A stretch of 64,000 nucleotides of DNA from Winogradskyella eximia (GTDB lineage: Bacteria > Bacteroidota > Bacteroidia > Flavobacteriales > Flavobacteriaceae). The stretch is from positions 62,001-126,000 of the forward strand of contig NZ_QRDV01000010.1 of the NCBI RefSeq assembly GCF_003386165.1, given 5' to 3'. The position numbers were made by a program, and so were the translations under genes. Below the pieces are notes generated by a model. The model made no database searches and was not told where the DNA came from. It saw only the letters and a program-made list of their open reading frames with translations. Positions within the stretch are counted from its first letter, which is position 1; each line of letters starts with the position of its first letter. Shown piece by piece: positions 15,943 through 25,522 of the stretch.

Positions 15943-17391
15943 ATGGGTTTTAATGACACATACGAAAAAGAATTAGCTTTTCAGGCTGATCGTCGTAGAG
16001 CAACAGTAGAATTTATTAAAATTATCAGCGACCTCTGGTACGATAAGTCTATTGAACTCGTAATATTTAGAAATCAACTTATCGACAGAAATGTGAGCGA
16101 AATTTTAAATTTGCATGAGTATGCAGGTGAATTTGTTCAGAAACCAATTTCAATTTTCGATTCTGTTGAAATTGCACAAGCCATAAGCGCACTCAACTTA
16201 CCTCCTGCTAAGCTAGATATAGGTAAATTAACTTACGAGTTTCATTTAGAAGACCAAAAATATAGCAATGCAACTGCTTTTGTCGCTTCAAAACTGGGTA
16301 ATGCTAAAAACAATAAAGCTATTGAAGCTAAAGATGTTGTGCTTTATGGATTTGGTAGAATTGGACGTTTAGTCGCAAGAGAATTAATGACCAGAACAGG
16401 AAAAGGCACTCAATTACGATTAAGAGCCATTGTAACTAGAGGAGAGATTAATGAAACCGTTTTAGAAAAACGTGCGTCTTTATTAAGAAACGATTCTGTA
16501 CATGGTGATTTTTCTGGTATGGTTAGTATAGATGTAAAAAACTCTGCATTGATTATTAACGGTACCACAGTAAAAATTATTTCGGCAAATAAACCTGAAG
16601 ACATAGATTATACTGAATATGGTATTGATAATGCTTTAGTTATTGATAATACAGGCGCGTTTAGAGACAAAGAAGCATTAAGTAGACATTTAAAAGCTAA
16701 AGGAGTAGACAAAGTTTTATTAACTGCACCAGGAAAAGGAATTCCTAATATTGTACATGGTGTAAATCATAAAGAATATGATCCTGATAACGTTAAAATA
16801 TTCTCTGCGGCATCTTGTACAACAAATGCTATAACACCTATTTTAAAAGCCGTTGAAGATTCTTTTGGAATTAAAACCGGACATTTAGAAACAATTCACG
16901 CTTATACCAATGACCAAAATTTAGTTGATAATTTCCATAGCAAATATAGACGTGGACGTGCGGCTGCATTAAACATGGTAATTACAGAAACTGGCGCAGG
17001 ACAAGCCGTAAGTAAAGCATTACCTTCTCTTGATGGAAAGCTAACATCTAATGCCATTAGAGTTCCTGTTCCTAATGGATCATTAGCCATTTTAAGTTTA
17101 GAGTTAAAGAACAAAACTTCTGTAGATAGCATGAACGCTACGATGAAAAAGTACGCTCTTGAAGGTGATTTGGTAGAACAAATAAAATACGAAATGAGTG
17201 ACGAATTAGTATCTAGCGATATCGTTGGCAGTTCTGCTCCTTCTATTTACGATAGTAAAGCTACCATTGTAAGAAAAGATGGTAAAAATGCCATTCTTTA
17301 TATATGGTACGATAATGAATATGGCTATAGCCATCAAGTTATTCGTTTAGCAAAATATATTTCTAAAGTAAGACGCTATGCTTATTATTAG
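15943..17391 (+). CDS. Long-form glyceraldehyde-3-phosphate dehydrogenase
   Basis: The C-terminal 345 residues are a complete GAPDH: Rossmann motif GFGRIGR at 136-142, catalytic cysteine C292 in SAASCTTNAI, and the ETIHAYTNDQNLVD block. The enzyme interconverts glyceraldehyde-3-phosphate and 1,3-bisphosphoglycerate. At 482 residues it is about 140 residues longer than ordinary GAPDH; the extra N-terminal part (residues 1-128) is helical and has no motif I recognise. Long GAPDH forms are known in Bacteroidota, often beside a normal-length paralogue; this copy may serve gluconeogenesis or be NADP-linked. It is monocistronic with its own promoter and terminator. Confidence 0.92.
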   Translation: MGFNDTYEKELAFQADRRRATVEFIKIISDLWYDKSIELVIFRNQLIDRNVSEILNLHEYAGEFVQKPISIFDSVEIAQAISALNLPPAKLDIGKLTYEFHLEDQKYSNATAFVASKLGNAKNNKAIEAKDVVLYGFGRIGRLVARELMTRTGKGTQLRLRAIVTRGEINETVLEKRASLLRNDSVHGDFSGMVSIDVKNSALIINGTTVKIISANKPEDIDYTEYGIDNALVIDNTGAFRDKEALSRHLKAKGVDKVLLTAPGKGIPNIVHGVNHKEYDPDNVKIFSAASCTTNAITPILKAVEDSFGIKTGHLETIHAYTNDQNLVDNFHSKYRRGRAAALNMVITETGAGQAVSKALPSLDGKLTSNAIRVPVPNGSLAILSLELKNKTSVDSMNATMKKYALEGDLVEQIKYEMSDELVSSDIVGSSAPSIYDSKATIVRKDGKNAILYIWYDNEYGYSHQVIRLAKYISKVRRYAYY

Positions 17392-17412
17392 AATAATTGA
17401 AAAAGAAAATAG

Positions 17413-17444
17413 AAAAATCTTGTCTTATGGCAAGATTTTTTTTT
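17413..17444 (+). terminator. Intrinsic terminator of GAPDH gene
   Basis: Stem AAAAATCTTG/CAAGATTTTT, 8-nt loop, followed by TTTT; 21 nt after the stop codon. Confidence 0.88.
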
Positions 17445-17552
17445 GATTAAAACCTATTGAATTTCAGTTTTTTACATATTTTAGACACTTATAATAGTAT
17501 TCTTAATTTTAAAATGATACATCTAAAACACAATTTCTTGCGTATATAAATT

Positions 17553-17581
17553 GCCTTACTAAATTGTAAGGCTTTTTGTTT
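17553..17581 (+). terminator. Second, orphan terminator-like hairpin
   Basis: Stem GCCTTAC/GTAAGGC with a 6-nt loop and a TTTTTGTTT tail, 109 nt downstream of the GAPDH terminator and 79 nt before the next gene. No open frame ends here, so it may close a small RNA of about 100 nt or back up the first terminator. Confidence 0.6.
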
Positions 17582-17659
17582 GATAATTGTATATGATATC
17601 CTCATAAAATTATTATCTTGGCAATCAAATAATCTAATCAAAACAAAATTACGTCTAAG

Positions 17660-18268
17660 ATGAAATTCTTAACCAAAGTTTCTGTAATTATATTAGTTAC
17701 ACTTAGTTTTCAAACTATACAAGCGCAAACCGATAGCGAGCCAGATGATAAATTATCTCTTAACAGTGGCACTATTGATAATCAATTCGAATTTGTAATT
17801 AGGCGTTCTAATAGCTGGCAAGATTACAAAACCGTAAAAAAAACTTGGCTATATGCTTTAAAGGCGCATACCTTAGACTCACTTAAAGCGGTACACAAAG
17901 ATTTAGCAGACACACAAGCCATTGTAAAAACACAGGCTGGAGAAATTGAAAGTTTAAAATCTAGTCTTTCTAATACAGAATCTACGCTAAATGCTACCAA
18001 TGATGAAAAAGATAATATTTCATTATTTGGAATACAAACTAGTAAAGCCAGTTACAAAATTTTAATGTGGAGTATCATTGGTGGTCTTTTTGCCTTATTA
18101 CTTTTATTTATTTATAAATTTAAAGGAAGTAACTCTGCAACACGCGATGCTAAACGTAAATTAGATGAAGTTGAAACTGAATTTGAAGAGCACAGACGTA
18201 ATGCATTAGAGCGCGAACAAAAAGTGAGACGTCAGTTACAAGACGAATTAAATAAACAAAAATCTTAA
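17660..18268 (+). CDS. Coiled-coil membrane protein upstream of trmD, function unknown
   Basis: A 202-residue protein with signal peptide (1-22, ending TIQAQ), a conserved-looking stretch (QFEFVIRRSNSWQDYKTVK, residues 42-60), a first coiled coil (about 70-112), one transmembrane helix (about 134-152, WSIIGGLFALLLLFIY) and a C-terminal coiled coil rich in Arg and Glu that would be cytoplasmic. I recognise it as the flavobacterial gene that stands before trmD and, as I recall, is often mislabelled tRNA (guanine-N1)-methyltransferase by neighbour transfer; it has no methylase motif. Role unknown; topology suggests a link between periplasm and cytoplasm. Own terminator follows. Confidence 0.75.
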   Translation: MKFLTKVSVIILVTLSFQTIQAQTDSEPDDKLSLNSGTIDNQFEFVIRRSNSWQDYKTVKKTWLYALKAHTLDSLKAVHKDLADTQAIVKTQAGEIESLKSSLSNTESTLNATNDEKDNISLFGIQTSKASYKILMWSIIGGLFALLLLFIYKFKGSNSATRDAKRKLDEVETEFEEHRRNALEREQKVRRQLQDELNKQKS

Positions 18269-18304
18269 GAATTGCTATTCTGCACATACCGCAGAATCTC
18301 TATA

Positions 18305-18336
18305 AAATCCGTAATTTTAATTGCGGATTTTTTTTA
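18305..18336 (+). terminator. Intrinsic terminator of coiled-coil gene
   Basis: Stem AAATCCGTAA/TTGCGGATTT (one G-T pair), 6-nt loop TTTTAA, then six T; 36 nt after the stop. Confidence 0.87.
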
Positions 18337-18453
18337 TGAAAACAATTGAAAATTTTATCTGTCATTGATTTGAATGGTTAAATAATTATGAGAGGCACAT
18401 TTTTAAGAATTGCTTCAATTAATCTTATCTTTACAGCCTATTTTGAAAACACT

Positions 18454-19131
18454 ATGCGCATAGACATAATCACAGTATTACCAGAACTTTTAAAAAGTCC
18501 GTTTGAAGCTTCAATTTTAAAACGAGCAATAGAAGCCAATTTGGTAGAAGTTCATTTTCATAATTTAAGAGATTTTGCCACTGGTGGTTATAAAGCCGTT
18601 GACGATACTCAATTTGGAGGAGGTGCAGGCATGGTAATGACTATAGAACCAATTGATAAATGCATTTCTAAATTACAGAAAGAGCGCAATTACGACGAGA
18701 TTATCTATATGACGCCAGATGGAGAGCAACTTAATCAAAGTATTGCAAACCAAACCTCTTTAAAAGAAAACATTATTATCCTTTGTGGTCATTACAAAGG
18801 TGTTGACCAACGCGTACGCGATAGATTTATTACGCGTGAAATATCGATTGGAGATTATGTATTATCTGGAGGTGAATTAGGTGCTGCCGTTTTATGTGAT
18901 GCTGTCATTCGTTTAATTCCTGGAGTATTAGGAAATGAAACCTCTGCCCTAACCGATTCATTTCAAGATAATTTATTAGCACCACCTATTTATACGAAAC
19001 CTAGAGAATACGATGGTATGAAAGTACCTGAGGTATTATTCAGCGGTAACTTTCCCAAAATTGAAAAATGGAGAGAAGAGCAAGCTTATAAGAGAACTAA
19101 AGAGAGACGACCAGATTTACTAGAAGATTAG
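18454..19131 (+). CDS. trmD: tRNA (guanine-N1-)-methyltransferase TrmD
   Basis: TrmD methylates G37 of tRNAs that read CNN codons and prevents frameshifting. The 225-residue protein starts [13 protein letters not shown] and carries GGGAGMVM, the trefoil-knot SAM site [13 protein letters not shown] and [17 protein letters not shown]. An in-frame ATG 22 codons upstream (18388) gives an extension outside the family alignment, so the ATG at 18454 is chosen. The rplS gene follows after 208 nt but has its own promoter. Confidence 0.95.
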   Translation: MRIDIITVLPELLKSPFEASILKRAIEANLVEVHFHNLRDFATGGYKAVDDTQFGGGAGMVMTIEPIDKCISKLQKERNYDEIIYMTPDGEQLNQSIANQTSLKENIIILCGHYKGVDQRVRDRFITREISIGDYVLSGGELGAAVLCDAVIRLIPGVLGNETSALTDSFQDNLLAPPIYTKPREYDGMKVPEVLFSGNFPKIEKWREEQAYKRTKERRPDLLED

Positions 19132-19236
19132 ATTTCTTTAAATAATTGCAAAGATTATCATAACTACGAACTATTAATAAGCAAGGGCAAATAAAAACAC
19201 CTCCTAAACCTTATTATTTTTTTTTCTTCTAAAGCA

Positions 19237-19266
19237 TTGTGTATATTTAAAAAAGCACTACTTTTG
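19237..19266 (+). promoter_or_regulatory. Promoter of rplS
   Basis: TTG at 19237-19239, exactly 19 nt, then TACTTTTG at 19259-19266, a full TAnnTTTG. The predicted start of transcription is about 65 nt before the rplS ATG. Confidence 0.75.
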
Positions 19267-19339
19267 CAAACCAATTTAGACCAACCTCTGGCGAGAATCG
19301 TGAATGTTGCTTTAAATCAACTATTATAAATAAAATAAA

Positions 19340-19690
19340 ATGAGTTCTTTAGTAAAATTTGTACAAGACGAATTTGTAGTCCGTAAAGACTTTCCAAAAT
19401 TTGGTGCTGGTGATACAATCACAGTATATTACGAAATTAGAGAAGGTGAAAAAGTACGTACCCAGTTTTTTAGAGGTGTTGTATTACAACGTAAAGGAAG
19501 TGGATCTTCTGAAACGTTTACCATCCGTAAAATGTCAGGAACAATTGGTGTAGAACGTATCTTCCCAGTAAACTTACCTGCTTTACAAAAAGTTGAAGTT
19601 AACAAACGTGGTAAAGTACGTAGAGCTAGAATTTTCTACTTTAGAGGTCTTACTGGTAAGAAAGCAAGAATCAAAGAAGTTAGAAGATAA
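19340..19690 (+). CDS. rplS: 50S ribosomal protein L19
   Basis: A 116-residue ribosomal protein at the 30S-50S interface near the tRNA aminoacyl site. Conserved segments are FPKFGAGDTITVYYEIREGEK, RTQFFRGVVLQRKGSGSSETF (within the central barrel) and the basic C terminus RRARIFYFRGLTGKKARIKE. Length is standard. It has its own strong promoter and a terminator directly downstream, separating it from the RNA-like region after it. Confidence 0.97.
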   Translation: MSSLVKFVQDEFVVRKDFPKFGAGDTITVYYEIREGEKVRTQFFRGVVLQRKGSGSSETFTIRKMSGTIGVERIFPVNLPALQKVEVNKRGKVRRARIFYFRGLTGKKARIKEVRR

Positions 19691-19712
19691 TTCAAACTTA
19701 TATATTACAATT

Positions 19713-19746
19713 AAGAGCCTTCTGAAAAGAAGGCTCTTTTGGTTTT
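19713..19746 (+). terminator. Intrinsic terminator of rplS
   Basis: Perfect 11-bp stem AAGAGCCTTCT/AGAAGGCTCTT around a GAAA tetraloop, then TTGGTTTT; 22 nt after the stop. Confidence 0.92.
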
Positions 19747-19893
19747 GAACAATTGTTAATAACTGTGGTTCATAAAGTGTTGATATCTAAAATGTTAAAT
19801 AAATAGATAAATTCGAAATAATTCCTTAATTTAGTAAAACAATTAACAACAAACTTAGTTTGGTTTTGAAATCTATTTCAAATTAGTGTTAAA

Positions 19894-19924
19894 TTGTTAC
19901 TAGAGATTCGTTCTTTATGTATTG
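19894..19924 (+). promoter_or_regulatory. Weak candidate promoter of the putative RNA
   Basis: TTG at 19894-19896, 19 nt, then TATGTATTG from 19916. Spacing is exact but the -7 element fits only partly. It would start transcription near 19930, just before the first stem of the putative RNA. Confidence 0.35.
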
Positions 19925-19929
19925 AGGTT

Positions 19930-20347
19930 GTTTTTTGAGATTGTGTAGCAACTTGCATCCGCAAGTGTATGTGAGACAATCATGAAACTTTAGTTATATA
20001 TCATACTTTGTAGGATATATAAGTAAAGCGAAAAGCTCTGAAAAAGTAGTGGAATCGAAAGTGCACACCAAAAGGATGAGCAATGTTTAACACCTATTCT
20101 TCGTTCATGTGAATATTATAGGTAAACATCAAGAAAAGCAAACCTAAGAAGCAATGTCATATCAGGTCAATACATTTTGAAAGATATGAAGTGTTTCGAA
20201 TTTGAAACAGAAATCCTAGATTTCAAACACTGTAAACTTTTAGTTTTTCAGTTTAGTTAGTGTAAGCTAAGTAAATCTAGATTAGTATTGTTTCTAAAAA
20301 AGCCATGTCAACACAGATTATTCTGAGTGATATGGCTTTTTGTTTTT
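19930..20347 (+). ncRNA. Putative structured non-coding RNA, about 420 nt, family not recognised
   Basis: No frame longer than a few codons is open here, yet the stretch is visibly less AT-rich than its flanks and full of local stems. Seen directly: GATTGT 19939-19944 with ACAATC 19976-19981, enclosing ACTTGC-ATCC-GCAAGT; TTATATATC 19994-20002 with GATATATAA 20014-20022; AGC-GAAAA-GCT at 20027-20037; ATGTTTA 20083-20089 plus CCTA 20093-20096 with TAGG 20119-20122 plus TAAACAT 20123-20129; AGTGTTT 20190-20196 with AAACACT 20225-20231, and GAAATC-CTA-GATTTC at 20210-20224. It ends in a long terminator (20297-20347). I looked for RNase P (GAGGAAAGTCC core), tmRNA ends and the SRP tetraloop region and found none. 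Strand is inferred from the terminator tail and the neighbours; the 5' end is uncertain. Confidence 0.6.
20297..20347 (+). terminator. Strong terminator closing the putative RNA
   Basis: AAAAAGCCAT 20297-20306 pairs with ATGGCTTTTT 20332-20341, continued inward by GTCA/TGAT (one G-T) and an apical CAGA-TTAT-TCTG hairpin, then TGTTTTT. The A run on the left would let it work on the minus strand as well. Confidence 0.9.
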
Positions 20348-20463
20348 AAGAGTTATACAAGTTAAGATCCATTCACCACTTATATAGATATTGTATTTTT
20401 TATAATATTTTAAAAAATAAAAACTAATAATAAGAATCGCTCAACTAAACAAATAGAAGTCTT

Positions 20464-20471
20464 TACTTTTG
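20464..20471 (+). promoter_or_regulatory. Candidate -7 element for pentapeptide gene
   Basis: TACTTTTG, full match to TAnnTTTG, 23 nt before the ATG at 20495. No clear -33 element. It gives the gene a start site separate from the upstream RNA. Confidence 0.5.
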
Positions 20472-20494
20472 ACATTAAAATTTCATCATTTAAG

Positions 20495-21100
20495 ATGAAA
20501 CAAAATTATTTTAAGAAGTCTATAAAAATGCACCTACCGCTATCTGAACATATAAATTTTAAAAACAAAGATTATACTCTATCTCCCCTACCAAAAACAG
20601 AATATTCAGAATGCACATTTGACCATTGTAATTTTGAAAATTCAGATCTTTCAAATGTAAATTTCATGGAATGTGATTTTATAGATTGTAATTTTAGTAA
20701 TGCAAATGTGATGAATACCACATTTAACGCTGTAACATTTAAAGATTGTAAAATTTTAGGTGTTTTGTTTCAAGGATGCAATTCCTTTTTATTGTCATTT
20801 AAGTTTACAAATTGCATACTTAATTTATGTAGCTTTTACCAATTAAAAATCAATCACACAGCATTTATAAATTGCACAATGCATCAAGTAGATTTTACAG
20901 AAACAGAAGCTAAACATGTTGTTTTTAAAGATTGTGATTTACATCAGTCTACCTTTGACAGAACTAACATTGAGCATGCAGACTTTACTTCGGCTTTTAA
21001 CTTTAATATCAATCCTTCTTTAAATTATATTAAGCACGCTTCATTTACCAATCAAAACATTTCTGGCCTATTAGAAAGCTTCAATATTAAGATTAAATAA
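20495..21100 (+). CDS. Pentapeptide-repeat protein, Qnr-like
   Basis: A 201-residue protein made almost wholly of pentapeptide repeats of the A(D/N)LXX type with central F, L, V, C or I: for example CTFDHCNFENSDLSNVNF, CDFIDCNFSNANV, CDLHQSTFDRTNIEHADF. This forms a right-handed square beta-helix. The size and the short break near the middle are like Qnr/McbG proteins that mimic DNA and shield gyrase, but Qnr activity cannot be inferred from repeats alone. Start is the first ATG; an internal ATG at 20528 (MHLPLSEH) is an alternative giving 190 residues. Monocistronic. Confidence 0.8.
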   Translation: MKQNYFKKSIKMHLPLSEHINFKNKDYTLSPLPKTEYSECTFDHCNFENSDLSNVNFMECDFIDCNFSNANVMNTTFNAVTFKDCKILGVLFQGCNSFLLSFKFTNCILNLCSFYQLKINHTAFINCTMHQVDFTETEAKHVVFKDCDLHQSTFDRTNIEHADFTSAFNFNINPSLNYIKHASFTNQNISGLLESFNIKIK

Positions 21101-21193
21101 TAATTTCAAGAATTAAAGCCACAATTTATTAATTCTTTAAAGATTACTGCTGTTTAGTACACATCTTATACGTGCTAAAATCAAACGTTTTCG

Positions 21194-21201
21194 TATATTT
21201 G
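21194..21201 (+). promoter_or_regulatory. Candidate -7 element for isocitrate dehydrogenase
   Basis: TATATTTG, full match to TAnnTTTG, 48 nt before the ATG; at 19 nt upstream stands GTG in place of TTG. Confidence 0.5.
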
Positions 21202-21234
21202 CTCAGCTTAATTTTAAGCATAATATCATTCTAA

Positions 21235-23472
<2,238 letters not shown>

Positions 23473-23492
23473 TAATGAAATTCATATAATAA

Positions 23493-23522
23493 AAAAAAAG
23501 CTTCTTTCGAGAAGCTTTTTTT
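23493..23522 (+). terminator. Intrinsic terminator of isocitrate dehydrogenase
   Basis: Stem AAAAAAAGCTTCT/AGAAGCTTTTTTT around a TTCG tetraloop, directly downstream of the stop. Confidence 0.92.
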
Positions 23523-23580
23523 ATGGATTTAAATGACAAAAACGGAGGTTTTACATGATAAAACTTTTCATAAAAAGCTT

Positions 23581-23620
23581 AAAAAAACAAAAGCCCAATT
23601 TCTTTTCAGAAATTGAGCTT
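23581..23620 (-). terminator. Terminator of tRNA-Ser
   Basis: On the minus strand: AAGCTCAATTTCT, GAAA loop, AGAAATTGGGCTT, then TTGTTTTTTT. It starts 10 nt after the tRNA 3' end. Confidence 0.9.
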
Positions 23621-23629
23621 TGCTTTAAG

Positions 23630-23714
23630 CGGAGAGTAAGGGATTCGAACCCCTGGAGGTGTGACCCTCAACAGTTTTCAAGACTGCCGCATTCGACCAC
23701 TCTGCCAACTCTCC
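23630..23714 (-). tRNA. tRNA-Ser (anticodon TGA)
   Basis: Read on the minus strand, 85 nt: acceptor arms GGAGAGT and ACTCTCC with G discriminator, D-arm region GCAGAGTGGTCGAATGC, anticodon stem-loop CAGTCTTGAAAACTG giving anticodon TGA, long class-II variable arm (GAGGGTCACACCTCC) and T loop GGTTCGAATCC. CCA is not encoded. It has its own perfect promoter and terminator. Confidence 0.97.
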
Positions 23715-23725
23715 TTTAGCGGGTG

Positions 23726-23756
23726 CAAATATAAACGCCTTTTTCTTTTAGCCAAA
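23726..23756 (-). promoter_or_regulatory. Perfect Bacteroidota promoter of tRNA-Ser
   Basis: Minus strand: TTTG (23753-23756), exactly 19 nt, TATATTTG (23726-23733). Both elements match the Bacteroidota sigma consensus TTTG-N19-TAnnTTTG fully; it lies 12 nt before the mature tRNA 5' end. Confidence 0.88.
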
Positions 23757-23964
23757 AGTTTTTAGATAGTTTTTTTAAAAAAAATTAATATTATTTTTTA
23801 TCTATCTGAAATACTATGATTTAAATTCTAAATTTTATTTTCGGCATAATAAATGTTGACTAAATAATCAGTTTAAATTCAATGTTCTCTAAACTTTGTA
23901 TTTAAACAAGATTCGTTTAAGTACATAAAGTCTTATTTTTAATGATTATTAAAATGACAAGAAC

Positions 23965-24318
23965 ATGAAAAAATTTTTTAGTATACTAGGTTTCATTAGT
24001 GCAATAATAGCTACCATTCTAGCGGTTTCTAAATTCTCAAATTTAGCTGTTGCTCCAATAATTATTGCTTTTATAAGCGGTTTATTAGTGCTATTTTATT
24101 CAAAGAAAGAACAAACAAAAACTAAAACAATACAATACATCTTCCTTTTAGTTATAATTTCATTAAGCCTTACTATATATAAAGCTGTTATTAATACTTC
24201 TAATCTAGATGATAGTTTAATAAAAGATGATATTGAACAAACAGAACTGAAAGAGGAAGATAACTTAGAGGACTCTGAAAATCTTTTTAATAATAAAGGA
24301 AGTGATGATAAATTTTAA
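23965..24318 (+). CDS. Small membrane protein, function unknown
   Basis: A 117-residue protein with three hydrophobic segments (about residues 5-20, 27-45 and 56-76) and a strongly acidic C-terminal tail (residues 80-117, rich in Asp and Glu). No family recognised. The N-terminal Lys residues suggest the N terminus is cytoplasmic. It stands 68 nt before the first M28 peptidase but a promoter-like element lies between, so co-transcription is uncertain. Codon use looks like its neighbours. Confidence 0.6.
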   Translation: MKKFFSILGFISAIIATILAVSKFSNLAVAPIIIAFISGLLVLFYSKKEQTKTKTIQYIFLLVIISLSLTIYKAVINTSNLDDSLIKDDIEQTELKEEDNLEDSENLFNNKGSDDKF

Positions 24319-24360
24319 GACTTCATAGTAATTGTAAGAAAAGTTTCAATCTATTTGTCT

Positions 24361-24368
24361 TATTTTTG
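24361..24368 (+). promoter_or_regulatory. Candidate -7 element for first M28 gene
   Basis: TATTTTTG, full match to TAnnTTTG, 18 nt before the ATG at 24387; -33 element not clear. Confidence 0.4.
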
Positions 24369-24386
24369 CTAAAATCAATGAGTTAA

Positions 24387-25418
24387 ATGAAAGTTTTAAT
24401 AGCCTCTGCACTTATTTTAGTTGGTTCTTGTTCCAATCTAAGGCACAGTAAAAAAATAGAAAATCTAAAAAATAGTATTACCTATAAAGATGAAACTCTT
24501 GTTAAAAACTATTTAAATACTATTAAACTTGAAGAATTAAAATCTATTGTTGAAGAAGTATCTTCAGATAAGTATAATGGAAGAATGACTGGTGAAGAAG
24601 GTCACAACCAGGTTTGTGATTATATCAGACAATCTTATAAGGATCTAAATCTTCAAGCACCAGAATCACATCCAAATTTCTATCAAAAAGTACCAAAAGA
24701 AGTTCTGCCCAACAACTTAAACGATTCACAAAATATTATCGCTTACATTAAAGGCTCAGAGTTTCCCGATGAGTATGTTTATATCTCAGCACATTCTGAC
24801 CACGAAGGTGTAATTAACGGAGAAATCTATAATGGTGCAGATGATAATGGCTCTGGTACTGCTGCTGTTTTAGAAATGGCTGAAGCCTTTAGCCAAGCTG
24901 TTAAAGATGGTCATCCACCTAAGCGAAGTATTGTATTTTTACACGTCACTGCTGAAGAAGTTGGTTTACATGGTTCTAAATACTATACTGAAAATCCCAT
25001 TTTCCCACTAGATAATGCCGTTGCTACTTTAAATATAGACATGATTGGTCGTGTTGATAATAAGCATTTAAACAATGAAAACTATATTTACATAATAGGT
25101 GCTGATAAGATGAGTACAGAATTAGATTTTATTGCTCAAAAGGCCAATTCAACTTTTACGAATCTTAACTTAGATTATACTTATAATGATGATAGAGATC
25201 CCAATCGCTATTACTACAGATCGGATCATTATAATTTTGCGTTAAAAGAGGTCCCTGTAATTTTCTTTTTTAATGGAGAACACGAAGATTATACAAAACC
25301 AACAGATACTGCAGATAAGATTAATTATGCTTTATTAGAAAAACGTACAAAACTTATTTTTGCAACTGCTTGGTACTTGGCTAACTCTAAAACACGTTTA
25401 AAAGAAGAAATTATCTAA
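24387..25418 (+). CDS. M28-family metallopeptidase lipoprotein (short form)
   Basis: A 343-residue exported zinc aminopeptidase-like protein. Lipobox ends at Cys15 (LVGSC). The M28 metal-site blocks are all present: ISAHSDHEG, YNGADDNGSG, HVTAEEVGLHGS, NIDMIGRVD and YYYRSDHYNFA. It would cleave N-terminal residues from peptides at the outer membrane or cell surface. It lacks the PA insert found in the next gene, so the propeptide-like N-terminal part runs straight into the catalytic domain. It is clearly a paralogue of the following gene, arranged in tandem 104 nt apart. Confidence 0.88.
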   Translation: MKVLIASALILVGSCSNLRHSKKIENLKNSITYKDETLVKNYLNTIKLEELKSIVEEVSSDKYNGRMTGEEGHNQVCDYIRQSYKDLNLQAPESHPNFYQKVPKEVLPNNLNDSQNIIAYIKGSEFPDEYVYISAHSDHEGVINGEIYNGADDNGSGTAAVLEMAEAFSQAVKDGHPPKRSIVFLHVTAEEVGLHGSKYYTENPIFPLDNAVATLNIDMIGRVDNKHLNNENYIYIIGADKMSTELDFIAQKANSTFTNLNLDYTYNDDRDPNRYYYRSDHYNFALKEVPVIFFFNGEHEDYTKPTDTADKINYALLEKRTKLIFATAWYLANSKTRLKEEII

Positions 25419-25433
25419 TTTAGCTTTTTTAGT

Positions 25434-25473
25434 AAAATGAATTAAAGAATAATCTTTTTATTCATTTTTATTT
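25434..25473 (+). terminator. Probable terminator between M28 genes
   Basis: AAAATGAAT/ATTCATTTT arms with an inner AAAG/CTTT pair, followed by TATTT. AT-rich and so less certain. Confidence 0.5.
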
Positions 25474-25522
25474 AGAAATGCTTTCAATTAATTTTATAAA
25501 ATCTATTTAATAAATTTATTTA

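Noticed and set aside
18388..18453. Upstream start for trmD
   Set aside because: The added 22 residues precede the invariant [11 protein letters not shown] start and are not part of the family.
19691..20494. Group II intron, tmRNA, RNase P RNA or SRP RNA as the identity of the structured region
   Set aside because: No domain V hairpin, no tRNA-like ends, no GAGGAAAGTCC core and no SRP apical motif could be found by eye.
23581..23620. Terminator for isocitrate dehydrogenase
   Set aside because: That gene already has a terminator at 23493-23522, and this hairpin has its T tail on the minus strand after the tRNA.
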